From positions 3,286,001 through 3,350,000 of the forward strand of contig OX578280.1 in NCBI GenBank assembly GCA_951217055.1: 64,000 bases of DNA, given 5' to 3'. Below are positions 43,741 to 54,082 of the stretch, piece by piece. Every line of letters starts with the position of its first letter. The stretch's first letter is position 1. The translations under genes were made by a program, and so were the position numbers. The notes under the pieces are model-generated. The model was not told the DNA's origin, made no database searches, and saw nothing but the letters and a program-made list of their open reading frames with translations. Source of the stretch: Gerris lacustris. Its lineage: Eukaryota; Arthropoda; Insecta; Hemiptera; Gerridae.

Positions 43741-44863
43741 AAAATCGGTCCGAGACAACTCAGACCAACTTCCTCATATACGAGTTCATAATTTATTATA
43801 CTTAGCCCAGAGTTTTCCATTTACTAGTTTTCCTAGGTAGATTTAATTATTATTATTGAACGTTTTATCTTCGGGGGGGGGGGGGGGGGCATTCGGGCTC
43901 TCTCCGTCCGCATTATAGCTATTTTCTCAGGAACTAGATTATTTCCGGAAAACCAGCTTATATCTTTAGGTTCGTATTTAAATGGACTACATTTTAGAAC
44001 TTTTTAATCAAAATCATCAGAACCATTATCAAAAAAAAAAAAAAAAAAAAATCCGTCGTAGGCTGTGAAATAGTAAGTAACTTTAGAGCCTAAAAAACAT
44101 AGCTAAAATCCATTTTTTCATTACGAGGACTTAAAAAATCTTTTCATTACTACCAGCACGAAAGAAAAAAAAGTTTTCGTCCTAGGACGTAAAAAATCGT
44201 GCTGGTAGTTATCAAAACTTCCGTTTTAGCGCTGCAATCTTTGTAGAATCTTGTTAGTACGCTTAAAATCCGCTAGATGTCAATGCGTTTTATTTATATT
44301 TTGTTATAGTGTAGCCTCTTTTTAAGGTTTCAATTTTTTAAATCTTAAGTATGTTATTATTATTATATTGATTATTGATTAATATTTAATGTTTTTTCAT
44401 TGTCTGCTGCCACGGAAAAAATAGCATATGCTACACGACTGTGAAGTGTTTTCTCTTTACCTTGGCAATATTTACTGTCTCGCTTCGATCGACAGTAAAT
44501 GTAATTGCCGCGGTAAAGAAAAACTCACTTCACAGCCTAGTAAGATAATATACTATTTTTCACTTTTTTTTCAGAGTTTTTGGGGGGTAGCGCCCTAAAA
44601 TAATGAGCTAAAATTAATTTCTCAATGTCTCCTCGGGGTATGATTTTTCTAAACATGTATGCCAAATTTCGTCAAACTCGGCCCAGTATAGTTAGGCTGC
44701 AGGCGTTTGCACAGACAGACGACAGACACACAGACGACAATCTGAAATTTTTTAAAAACCATTTATTTGGACTTCAGGGGACGTCAAAACGTGTAAACAC
44801 ATCAAAATTCTGAAAATGTAATTTTCATTCTATCACAATACTTTCTCTTGATAGGAGGAAGTA
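43741..44863 (+). mobile_element. E repeat split by a J element
   Basis: Left part 43741-44038 (ATCGGTCCGAGACAACTCAG to ATCAGAACCATTATC). Right part 44563-44863 (CAGAGTTTTTGGGGGGTAGC through GCCAAATTTCGTCAAACTCGG to the hairpin ACTTTCTCTTGATAGGAGGAAGT). A G-run replaces sequence at 43873-43889. The order is collinear with the complete E copy at 57126-57738, so J (44050-44560) is the younger insertion. Confidence 0.75.
44050..44560 (-). mobile_element. J element inside E
   Basis: Inverted copy of 39035-39560. It starts CCGTCGTAGGCTGTGAAATA and ends with the long hairpin (CACTTCACAGCCTAGTAAG, ATAATATACTATTTTTC). Confidence 0.75.
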
Positions 44864-45371
44864 AAAAAATGTTTAGTATATTGTTTTTTTGTATTTTCTT
44901 GGACCAAGTTGACATTTTAGTACAAAGTATAATTTTATAAATAATCTTACTTGTATAAGAATTTTACAGTTTCTTGATTTAACTAAATGCAATAATAATA
45001 ATAATAATATAATAATATTGTTTATTTCCACATCTAAAAGTATCTACATATTACAATTTATTAATTATACTCTAAGACGTGAAAGCCCTCGGTAGTAAGA
45101 GAATACTAGAGTGAGGGCTCTGCTTCTGGCTTTTACATCATAGCTTTTTGTATCATAGAATAAATAGATAGAATGTAAATAAAATGTTATGTCAAAGTAT
45201 AGCAGACTATTGATGTTTTGGCTTGAATATATTTTAATACAATGATACTCTTATTATCTACTTTTTAAACTCAAAATACATACAAAAATAAATAATCAAC
45301 ACAATCATATAAAAAACAATGAATAGATATAACTTATTGTGTATAAATAAGGTGGGGTTTTACCACCTTCA
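44864..45371. other. No gene; AAT microsatellite
   Basis: Short (AAT)n near 44988-45010; otherwise nothing supported. Confidence 0.5.
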
Positions 45372-45375
45372 TTAA

Positions 45376-45714
45376 GGCTCTACCACTCTTTGAGGTTAGA
45401 AAAATCATTAAAATGAAAATTTTATTATCAAAAATCTAAGTATGGGCTTCATTGCTAATTTTAATTCTGCACAATTTGAGCCCTATTTCAACTCCCTACT
45501 ACAATAAATACTATAACTATTTCAATACAACGAGTTTTATCGTTGTATTGAAATGACGCCTGTACTATTTATCATATAGGAAGTTGAAATAGGGCTCAAA
45601 TTGTGCAGAATTAAAATTGGGAATGAAGTCTGTTCTTAGACTTTTGATATCTTGCTTAGAAGCAATACAATTTTAATTTTACTGTTTTTTCTAACCTCAA
45701 AGGGCGGCAGAGCC
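45376..45714. mobile_element. TTAA-flanked palindromic MITE
   Basis: Ends GGCTCTACCACTCTTTGAGG and the inverted CCTCAAAGGGCGGCAGAGCC. Almost the whole 339 bp is an inverted repeat centred on CAATACAACGA-GTTTTA-TCGTTGTATTG (about 45520-45547). It is flanked by TTAA at 45372-45375 on the left. On the right TTA is followed by the next element, whose far side supplies the final A. TTAA duplication suggests a piggyBac-like mobiliser. Confidence 0.7.
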
Positions 45715-45717
45715 TTA

Positions 45718-46296
45718 TAGTCCAGGAGATAGCGTGCAAAAAATTGTCTGACTAACATCAAGCTAGAATTTTGTGTATAAGTAAATGTTTTGGTGCCTTT
45801 TAAGAATATATGGTCGGCTAAGTTCGTCTGCGGGACATAGCTTGGCAATAGGCATTTGAAAAAAACAAACCAGTGGAGAGCGGCCATGTCCCGCCCTTTT
45901 TGGTGGACAGTGTGATTTTCATGATCCTGAGTACGAACTTAGTTAGTAGACCGATTATCAAGTTGATGGTAGCTTGTTACTTAATAGGTTAGTTAGTCAA
46001 ATATTACTCGAAATCAAAGTGTTCCCCTGTCAAGGGACAAATTACCATAAACTTAATAATTGGTCTACTAACTAAGTTCGTACTCAGGATCGTGAAAATC
46101 ACATTGTCCACCAAAAAAGGCGGGACATGGCCTCTCTCCACCAGTTTGTTTTTTTCAAATGCCTATTGCCAAGCTATGTCCCGCAGACAAACATAGCAGA
46201 CCATATATTCTTAAAAGGCACCAAAATATTTACTTATACACAAAATTCTAGCTTGATGTTAGTCAGACACTTTTTTGCACGCTATCTCCTGGACTA
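45718..46296. mobile_element. Foldback element S1 (TAGTCC...GGACTA)
   Basis: Inverted arms of about 245 bp: TAGTCCAGGAGATAGCGTGC at the left and its exact inverse at the right. Inner landmarks CTTGGCAATAGGCATTTGAA and CATGTCCCGCC are mirrored. Spacer about 90 bp. Flanked by TTA (45715-45717 and 46297-46299). It has no transposase. Confidence 0.85.
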
Positions 46297-47065
46297 TTAA
46301 ATATTAACAATCATTGAAGTAAAAAAAAAATATAATAAAAATAAAAACTTTTTTCAGTCACAAATTGTTTAAATATTTTACCTCTACTCTTCCTTCAATT
46401 CTAAATAAGCTAAACTTAAAGGAACGCACTTAAGTGAAAGATATATTAGTTATATTAAAATGCTAAATTGCTGTCGGAAGTAGTATAGAAGGGGAAAAAT
46501 CAATTAGGCTATATAAGGTCTTCATTTAATTTGTTTTTTTCCAATTCCTCTGACGTATATTAAAGTAATTTATTTTAACTTCAGTTATTTCCTAGTTAAC
46601 TTACTTTCTTGAGAGTTTGAACTTTTAAATTAAATAGTTATTGGAAAAATAGAATCGATTTATTATAACAAAGTTTATACGGAATTTATTTTATTTTTAT
46701 AATTCTTGAGAAATTCGATTTATAGAAATCCTTTTTTTTTTTTGCTCGTTAAAACGTTGAGGGATTGTTGAAGTTGTATTTATTATATAGCATCAGTACT
46801 ATTTCCTTTTCAACTCATCGATTATGTATTAGAAATATTTCAAATCTATTGAGAGTAAATATACGTGATATTATACTCGTTATTATTTTGAAGTATACAA
46901 TATATACCGTATAAGACTTAACTAAATATTTCAAATTGTGGAATTTTTATTAATTGCCATTTTTTGTCTACAAAAAAAAAAATATAAAATTGTCTATATA
47001 TTTAAATCTTACATTTAAAGAATTATAGGCTTTAAGCATATATACGATGTTTAACAAATAGTCTA
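46297..47065. other. No recognised feature
   Basis: AT-rich; no supported feature. Confidence 0.5.
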
Positions 47066-47160
47066 CCAATTAATGTGGCACATAGCTTCCTCACATTCAA
47101 TCACTTATTTTATTGGATTAATGCTTTTAAAACCAAATCCTGTCTATATAGTCCAGGAAA
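47066..47160 (+). repeat. D repeat 5' end
   Basis: TAGTCTACCAATTAATGTGG, CACATAGCTTCCTCAC and ATGCTTTTAAAACC match the left end of D; then the match stops. Confidence 0.65.
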
Positions 47161-47451
47161 ATTAGGAATAATAAGGGAAATAATTTATCAAGTTTTGAAG
47201 TTTTGTGAAAAAACTCTTAAGGGGTGTAGTAGTAAGAAGCAGTAAAGTCCCCCCCCCCCCTCCCCCCTCCTTTCAGTCCAAAATTTACTTTTTTTCACTT
47301 TTTACGAAATCGGTTTATTTTTTGAAGAGAAGAGTTATTACCAAAAATATTTTTCACATAATTCTGCACAAAAAAGGTCCTATGCATGTTTGAAGTGAGA
47401 CATACTGTTTTTGAGATATTGTAGTTAGACAAAGCTAAAATATCTTATTAG

Positions 47452-48085
47452 CGCACCATCATATCTTAAAAATAACTCTTCCGTTTTAATGAAATTTGGA
47501 TGGTAGGTCACAATTAGCCCATTGTTGATCCCATATAGGTTTTAACCTTCTGCACCCATTATTTTATCTTCCACATGCGCACAAACATACGTTTATTTAC
47601 CTATATCTTCATAAGTACTAAGCTGATTTTTATTAAATTTGGATGGTTTGTCGAAAGTAGCCCGCAGATAGCCCCAAATTAATTTCAATCGTCTAAGCCC
47701 TTTACATTTCGCTAAATTGATACTTTAATTCATAATTGACTGACACAACATTGATCGACAGACAGACAGGGATCCAATTTAGCTAATGTAAAGGGCGTAG
47801 ACAGTTGAAATTAATTTGGGGCAATCTGCGGGCTACTTTCGACAAACCATCCAAAGTTCATAATAATCAGCTTAGTACTTATAAAGATATAAAGGTTGAA
47901 ACTTATATGGGACCAACAAAGGGTAATTATGACTAATGACCATCTAAATGTCATTAAAATCGGACGAGTACTTTGTAAGATATGTTGGTTCACAAAAATT
48001 GAGCGACAGACACTCAGAGGTCTGCCACACAGGTCCTACCAGTCTGATGCGTATTTCAGTCATGGAATTTTTCAAATTGGAAGCC
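47452..48085. repeat. Head-to-head D palindrome
   Basis: A minus-oriented D segment (47452-47730: TTTAATGAAATTTGGATGG, CACATGCGCACAAAC, GTAGCCCGCAGATAGCCCC) is followed by the same segment in plus orientation (47775-48085: GTTGAAATTAATTTGGGGC, GCGGGCTACTTTCGAC, GTTGAAACTTATATGGGACC, AAATCGGACGAGTAC). They are separated by about 45 bp including GACAGACAGACAG. Arms are diverged, so the palindrome is old or made from two different copies. Confidence 0.7.
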
Positions 48086-48239
48086 CAGAAGCCTAGTTAA
48101 ACAGTAATAAAATAGTTGTGCGTGAAGTCTTACATCAAAGTTTTTCCATGGTATAGTAAACATGAAATTAGTTAGAATAAGGGGGAGGGGGGGGGCACAC
48201 AAAATTTTTATGCTTTTTGACAAAATGGCGAGGAAAATA

Positions 48240-48775
48240 AAAGTATATTATGTTACTAGGCTGTGGAGTTTTTTCTTTACCGCGGCAATTACATTTACTG
48301 TCGAGCGAAGCGAGACAGTAAATATTGCCAAGGTAAAGAAAAAACACTTCACAGTCGCGTAGCATATTATGCTATTTTTTCCGAGGTAGCAGACAATGAA
48401 AAAACATTAAATATTAATCACTAATCAATATATAATAATAACAAATGTTAGTACATACTTAAGACTTAAAAGAAGAAACCTTAAAAAGAGGTTACACTAT
48501 AAGAAAAGATAAATAAAACGCATTGACATCTAGCGGATTTTAATCGTACTAGAAGCATTTCTACAAAGACTGCAGCGGTACTAACGGAAGTTTTGACAAC
48601 TACCCGCCGGACATAAAAAATCTTTTAGTTCCTAGGACGTAAAAGATTTTTTCTTTACAGCTAGGAGTAATGAAAAGATTTTTTAAGTCCACGTAATGAA
48701 AAAATGGATTTTAGCTATGTCTTTTAGGCTCTAAAGTTACTATTTTACAGCCTACCACGGAAAAAAACAATTTAT
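48240..48775 (+). mobile_element. J element inside H
   Basis: Starts GTATATTATGTTACTAGGCT and ends TTTTACAGCCTACCACGG. The long hairpin around GTCGAGCGAAGCGAGAC is nearly perfect. Confidence 0.75.
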
Positions 48776-48779
48776 TCTA

Positions 48780-49000
48780 GTATCCTATATTTTTGTAATC
48801 TACTCTATAATACCTTTCACTTGATACCCCACTCAAAATTTCAAAAGAAAAAATTATTTTCGTGTGAGATAATTTATCATCCGCCATATTGGATTCGCAG
48901 TTAATTAGATCATATTGCTTTTCTTATTTCTTCTAAGCCAGAAGACATATTTTACATATTTGTTTTATATTTTTAGTAAAAAGAGAAATATAGGGGCCTT
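48780..49000 (+). repeat. H repeat middle module
   Basis: TTTTGTAATCTACTCTATAA, TACCTTTCACTTGATACCCC, CCGCCATATTGGATTCGCAG and GATCATATTGCTTTTCTTAT match the first H module of 9400-9540. Confidence 0.65.
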
Positions 49001-49372
49001 AGTGGCTCGGAGGCTAGAGCGCTTGCCATGCAATAACGCAAGTTAAGCAGGATCGAGCCGGGTCAGAAGATGACCGCAGCTCTGGGTTCGATTCCCAGAC
49101 CAGGCCCCCCCCCTCAATGTCCACCAAGCATTGTTTAAACAAATGGGAAGCTCCTCGAAAGAGTGGCGCCACCAGGTTTCGGCCTGGAAACCATGATGAT
49201 GACACTCCTGGTTGTATTACAACCAGGAGGGGAGTCATGGTTGACGACCATATCTTCACACGAGTGCGAAGATTTCGGTCCCTAACCCAGGTTTGTTCAA
49301 TGGGCCCACCTAAGTGGCCTGTGTCTTCGGGTGTGATAAGCCCTCCGGAAAAAATAAATAAATAAAAATAGC
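48994..49372 (+). mobile_element. tRNA-derived SINE
   Basis: The head reads GGGCCTTAGTGGCTCGGAGG and CTAGAGCG, an A-box-like D-arm, and GGGTTCGATTCCCAGACC, an exact B box in a T-arm hairpin (about 49082-49100). A GC-rich body of about 260 bp follows and the tail is AAAAAATAAATAAATAAAAA. Flanks AGAAATATAG (48984-48993) and AGAAATGTAG (49373-49382) form a 10-bp target duplication with one mismatch. It would be transcribed by polymerase III and moved by a LINE in trans. Short frames across it are not genes. Confidence 0.8.
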
Positions 49373-49487
49373 AGAAATGTAGTTTTGTTGTAGGGACACA
49401 CAAAATTTAATTTAAAATATTTTTTTCGCGTGACTGACAGCTGACAATTTTGATTACGCAATTTTTTTTTTTTTGTGCGCATCAAAA

Positions 49488-50068
49488 TAGTCCACAGGCC
49501 ACCATAAGAAGTGAGTCGCTGATTGATAAAGTTTTCTTACCTTATGGAATCGCTTATTTATGCCGTGTCCACCGATGAATTGGGTATATGGTAACTGGGC
49601 GCTGGGCCATTTCTTTTTTGTTGACATGCCAAACTTGCCCTTCTGCGGGAACATTGAAAAGAGATAGATAAAGTTTTGATTTTCACAGGATCGTTTAGTT
49701 AAATTATTTAAAAAACAGTGGTACACGTGGCCACAGATAAGAGTGGGCCGTTTGGGGTGTCCACCGCCCCAAACATATCGCTCTGCGGGGACGTTGAAAA
49801 GAAAACGGCCTACTCGTATCGGTGGACACCTTTACCACTGTTTTTGAAATAATTTAATTAAACGATCCTGTGAAAATCAAAACTTTATCTATCTCTTTTC
49901 AATGTTCCTGCAGAAGGGCAAGTTTGGCATGTCAACAAAAAAGAAATGGCCCAGCGCCCAGTTGCCATATACCCAATTCATCGGTGGACACGGCGTAAAT
50001 AAGCGATTCCACAAGGCAAGAAAACTTTATCATGCTGCGACTCACTTCTTATGGTAACCTGGGGACTA
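49488..50068. mobile_element. Foldback element S2 (TAGTCC...GGACTA)
   Basis: Arms 49488-49735 and about 49830-50068 are inverted copies: CATAAGAAGTGAGTCGC / its inverse, CCGATGAATTGGGTATATGG / its inverse, GGGCGCTGGGCCATTTCTTT / its inverse. The spacer of about 95 bp holds a smaller inverted pair. Size (581 bp) and the outer six bases equal those of S1 (579 bp), but the interior differs. Confidence 0.85.
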
Positions 50069-50200
50069 AAACGATCTTTAATACAGCAAAGTTTCATGAT
50101 TTTGTCTCTTTTGATTCAAAAGTTATTGGAACCGTACAGAGTGACAGGCAGACAGACAAAGGAACGAATCTTTTTTATTTATTAACGAAACCCTAAAAAA

Positions 50201-50554
50201 TGATTAAAGTGAAATGCTTAGATTTATAAAGAAGTAATTTACATTGTATAAGACCAGTAGGGTTGAATGTTTGGGTCCAGTGCTTGCTTACAATGCGTGC
50301 TTCCTGCGAGCTCGGCTTCACACACTCCACTCAAATATCTTTACACAGCCCGGTATTCGAACCCGGTCTTAACAATATCATTTATAATTATACAATGGGC
50401 AAATACAACTACAAGTAGTCTTCTATTACAAATCAACCTGTGAATGAATGGAAATTCTATCTTCCTTATTTATTCTTTCAAAACTGTTCTTATACTTAAA
50501 TAAAATTATAGTTTTTTTAACGGGTTCGTTTGTTACTTTCATATTATACATTTT
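50201..50554. other. Possible inverted SINE remnant
   Basis: CCCGGTATTCGAACCCGGTC (50349-50368) is a T-arm hairpin with a B box on the minus strand (GGTTCGAATAC). The rest is not recognisable. Confidence 0.35.
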
Positions 50555-50740
50555 CTAGCTGAATACCCGTGCTTCACTACGGAATGTGTTATCTTTAATT
50601 TGATGGGTTTATAAAAAAAAAACATCCAAAAATATTTAAATTATTTACTATGCGAGAATATCTAGATTCTATCCCTATCCCTTATTTCTATACCCTCTCC
50701 CCTTTGATTAGATAATTTGCAAATTTTATAATACCAAGTT
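50555..50740 (-). repeat. G repeat 3' end
   Basis: AGCTGAATACCCGTGCTTCA and CTACGGAATG, then ATGCGAGAATATCTAGATTC and CTCCCCTTTGATTAGATAAT, the reverse of the G terminus at 13400-13555. Confidence 0.7.
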
Positions 50741-51107
50741 AGTAATTGACAATTTAAGAAAAAATTCTAAGAAAATCCCTATTGGCAGATATTAATATAA
50801 TTTAGAAATTATTAAACTTCGTATACACTCGTAGATTTTCAGTATTTAAAGAAGTGGTGATAATTATGTTAGTAAAGACTTAGGCATGGTAAGGTGTGAT
50901 TTATAAACTATTGTCTTCTTTATTTGTTAAAAAAATAAATCTAAATATTTTTTGACTGCGATTGAAAACTTATTTCTTTAACAGTTCTTCCTACAGAAAT
51001 TTCCACAAAACATAAAATATTGTCTGTAGCTCTTTCTACAACTTTTTTATAAAAAAATACAAATTTTAAAATTTATTAGGAAGCCCCGTCCTCCGCCCCA
51101 TATAGAG
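50741..51107. other. No recognised feature
   Basis: No supported feature. Confidence 0.5.
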
Positions 51108-51812
51108 CTATCAACGGCACTGACCCCTAGGTTTGTCTAGACGGCACTGACCCCTAGGTTTGTCTAGACAGCACTGACCCCTAGGTTTGTCTAGGCGACA
51201 CTGACCCCTAGGTTTGTCTAGGCGACACTGACCCCTAGGTTTGTCTAGACGGCACTGACCCCTAGGTTTGTCTAGGTGACACTGACCCCTAGGTTTGTCT
51301 AGGCGGCACTGACCCCTAGGTTTGTCTAGACGGCACTGACCCCTAGGTTTGTCTAGGTGACACTGACCCCTAGGTTTGTCTAGATGGCACTGATCTCTGT
51401 ATTTTCTAGACGGCATAGATCCCAAGATTTGTCTAGACGGCATAGATCCCAAGATTTGTCTAGATGGCATAGATCCAAAGATTTGTCTAGATGGCATAGA
51501 TCCCAAGATTTGTCTAGATGGCATAGATCCCAAGATTTGTCTAGATGGCATAGATCCCAAGATTTGTCTAGATGGCAGAGATCCCAAGATTAGTCTAGAT
51601 GGCATAGATCCCAAGATTTGTCTAGATGGCATAGATCCCAAGATTAGTCTAGATGGCATAGATCCCAAAATTAATCTAGATGGCATAGATCCCAAGATTA
51701 GTCTAGATGGCATAGATCCCAAGATTAGACTAGATGGCATAGATACCAAGATTAGTCTAAATGGCATAGATCCCAAGATTAGTCTAAATGGCATAGATCC
51801 CAAGATTTGTCT
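51108..51812. repeat. 27-bp minisatellite in two homogeneous blocks
   Basis: Units are 27 bp. Block 1 (51112-51395) is built on ACTGACCCCTAGGTTTGTCT, and block 2 (51396-51812) on ATAGATCCCAAGATTTGTCT, both joined by AGA(C/T)GGC. About 26 units. 27 is a multiple of three, so a minus-strand frame of 230 codons stays open as 9-residue repeats (GSMPSRLIL, then a shifted GQCRLDKPR). I treat it as a by-product. Confidence 0.9.
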
Positions 51813-52514
51813 AGGATAAATATCGACCTGAAAACATTGGTGTTGGAGCTAATCTCTATATATATATATTTTTTTTTTTTAAATATAAAACATATAAAAT
51901 TGTGTCTTTGACATTCAAGAGGAATTCAGAAATATTTTCTCTGTGCTAAGATGTTAGAATAAAGGGAGCCAAAAAAAGTCTTAATATACTTAAGGTATTA
52001 TTAAATCAGGTATGAAAGCTGGAATATCTTCAGTCAGGCTTAGATGAAGGGTACAGTATTATAACCCTGGTGGATTTTTTTTTACGGTTTCTCTATTCAA
52101 CCTAAGAGGCAAAGAGGTGAAAGGCAAGATGGGTGTTGAGTTCGGTGGCCTGAACCAAAGCACAACCCACACAACGAATACAACCAGAGTCGATATGAAA
52201 CCTTGAGTCACACCTCTAACAACATACCATTATATACTAACAATACAGAGAGACCACTTCAAAAACATGTATTGTTTGTAAACTAAACATACCCCCCCCT
52301 CCTTCTCCTTACAATGTTATGACATGCTTTGATTGTTCTGGTTTACCCATATAAAGTATTTAATGGATTATAGAATAATAACCATTTCTTTTTTATCATA
52401 CTACAGTTATTATTAGGTTAAAACAATAACATAAAACAATAAGACTCGCCGAACCCTTAACAAAGGTTCCAACTAATTGGTATAACATCTTTACTTAGTT
52501 TGTGTAGTGAACAT
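51813..52514. other. No recognised feature
   Basis: No gene or repeat supported. A relatively GC-balanced stretch at 52100-52220 has no clear frame or splice signals. Confidence 0.4.
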
Positions 52515-52815
52515 TTTTTACAACGTTTGTATTAGCTTCCTTTCGTGTTTGTTTGTCCAGTACAAATCTTCCAATCTTATTTTAACTAACTCCCCCGACT
52601 AGCTAGACAATTGAAACTTTTAGAATAGCTCAGAACACGTTGACAATGGTTTATTTTAATACTTTTAGCCATCTTTAAGCAGAATTTAATTAATTTTCAG
52701 TGAATTTTGTTGTCTGGAAAGTTAGTTCGAAAAAATCCGCAAGAATAAATATAAATAATTAATAACCACCTTGCGGATTTTTTTCCGAACTATAACTTTC
52801 CATACACAACAAATT
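52515..52815 (+). repeat. Q repeat with inverted 3' tail
   Basis: Q runs to about 52743. Its last 37 bp (GGAAAGTTAGTTCGAAAAAA, TCCGCAAG) recur inverted at 52770-52813 (CTTGCGGATTTTTTTCCGAA, AACTTTCCATACACAAC), giving a hairpin with about 27 bp loop. Confidence 0.65.
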
Positions 52816-53170
52816 TTATATTTCAATTATTATATATCATTTATGATAATTATGATGAAATTCGGTTAAGATTATGTTATAATCCCGCGGCTTGGGGATA
52901 CGTTTCTAAATTATTTTCTAAATTTATTAAATTATTTATACATAGAATGGTCAGGTTTATATGGTCCAACAGAAAATTTAAGAACGTGGTATATAAAAAG
53001 TTTCTTTTATCTTGTAATTATTAAAGATAAAGAATATTATTCATGATACCAGCTAAAAAACAATAAACGTGTGTCGCAGGACACCCGGTAGGAACGAAGT
53101 TCTTTACTCTTTTCATTAAATATAAATTATAAAATTACACTCCTAAGTATTCGATGCTAACTACTTATAC
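52816..53170. other. Q-flank-like sequence
   Basis: CCAACAGAAAATTTAAGAAC and TATATAAAAAGTTTCTTTTA (52965-53010) match 6236-6290, so the larger Q-containing repeat extends here. Confidence 0.45.
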
Positions 53171-53473
53171 ATGGCGGAGTTAGAAGCTAGCGTGAGTGAG
53201 ATAGAGAAAAATAAAAGAGAGTGGAGACGGGATTTCCACAGTACGACAGAGCAGTATAACATACAAAATACGCACACTCAAAGTTTTCATGACGGTCGAT
53301 TTTGTGACGGTCGATTTCATGGTGGTCGATTTGTTAATGGTCGATTTTGTGACGGTCGATTTCATGGTGGTCGATTTGTTGATGGTCGATTTTGTGACGG
53401 TCGATTTTGTGGGGGACGATTTTGTGGAGGACGATTTTGTGAGGGCTCGATTTTGTGGCGGACGATTTTGTGA
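53171..53473 (+). CDS. Possible small repetitive protein (GRF repeats)
   Basis: The frame starts at ATG 53171, runs 100 codons and has two parts. Residues 1-39 (MAELEASVSEIEKNKREWRR onward) are charged, helix-like and non-repetitive. From residue 40 a 15-bp minisatellite (GGTCGATTTTGTGAC) encodes tandem DGRFC, HGGRF and VNGRF pentads. No signal peptide, so it is not an ordinary RFamide precursor. It may simply be a minisatellite that follows a chance open frame. No homolog recognised and no promoter shown. Confidence 0.25.
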   Translation: MAELEASVSEIEKNKREWRRDFHSTTEQYNIQNTHTQSFHDGRFCDGRFHGGRFVNGRFCDGRFHGGRFVDGRFCDGRFCGGRFCGGRFCEGSILWRTIL

Positions 53474-53480
53474 CGGTCGA
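53288..53480 (+). repeat. 15-bp minisatellite
   Basis: About 13 units of GGTCGATTTTGTGAC and variants (TTTCATGGT, TTTGTTAAT). A 45-bp higher-order period is visible in the first half. Confidence 0.9.
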
Positions 53481-53905
53481 TTCTTGCGGATTCACTCCCG
53501 GCGCTGTAGCGTGCGATAAGGAACTTCGTTCAAAAATTTCCTAATCGTGTTTGTGCCAACTTATTATATTATCTGGATACGCCTAAATAGCAGTCTAACA
53601 TAAATTAAATGTAGGTGTATTCTTTATTTCCTATCTAAGAGGTAAAAAAACACCTTTTTATTTAGTCAATGTTTTAATGATATTTAAATGAACATTCATA
53701 TTTTGAGGTCAGCAGACTCTGCGGATGATAAAATATATTAATTCTAAGAGAGGTCCAAGACCTTCTTAATTAAGGCTAACGAGTTTAATTCTAACAAGTG
53801 ATTTATTCAACCTCTGAATGCACCATTTCAATTTCAATTTTGGGCTTCCAAGCCAATTTATCAAAGCAAGTAAAAAGAAAATTCTGTCTCTTTATATGAA
53901 GGAAT

Positions 53906-54074
53906 CAGGGCCGTCCCTAGGGGTTTAGGCGCCCCGGTCAAAGGCATCATTGGCGCCCCCCCCCCCCCTTATTGCCAAATTCACCTAGTAGTTAAGAAGG
54001 GGGCCTGGCGGCGCCCCCTAGACGTGGCGCCCGGGTCAGCTTGACCCGGTTGACCCCCCCTAGGGACGGCCCTG
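53906..54074. mobile_element. hAT MITE, 169 bp
   Basis: Inverted ends CAGGGCCGTCCCTAGGGG and CCCCTAGGGACGGCCCTG. Exact 8-bp flanks GAAGGAAT at 53898-53905 and 54075-54082 show a hAT-type target duplication. The interior is GC-rich with a C-run (about 53953-53966). Non-coding. Confidence 0.9.
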
Positions 54075-54082
54075 GAAGGAAT

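Larger units (their letters stand above)
48117..50200 (+). mobile_element. H repeat with three nested insertions
   Basis: Collinear with the H copy at 9282-9953: GCGTGAAGTCT start, TTTTTGACAAAATGGCGAGG (48218-48237), TTTGTAATCTACTC (48795), CAAAATTTAATTTAAAATAT (about 49400), GTGCGCATCAAAA (49476-49488), AAAACGATCTTTAATAC (50067), GAACCGTACAGAGTGACAGG and a final GAAACCCTAAAA (about 50187). The gaps are J (48240-48775), a SINE (48994-49372) and foldback S2 (49488-50068). Confidence 0.75.

Noticed and set aside
45636..45887. 83-codon minus-strand frame
   Set aside because: It crosses the boundary between the TTAA MITE and S1, two separate insertions.
49014..49403. 129-codon minus-strand frame
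   Set aside because: It reads the SINE body antisense; GC-rich SINE sequence has few stops.
49454..49726. 90-codon minus-strand frame
   Set aside because: It lies in one arm of foldback S2, and the mirrored arm gives no corresponding conserved protein.
51111..51803. 230-codon minus-strand frame
   Set aside because: Entirely 27-bp minisatellite with a frame shift of the motif midway; no flanking coding signal.
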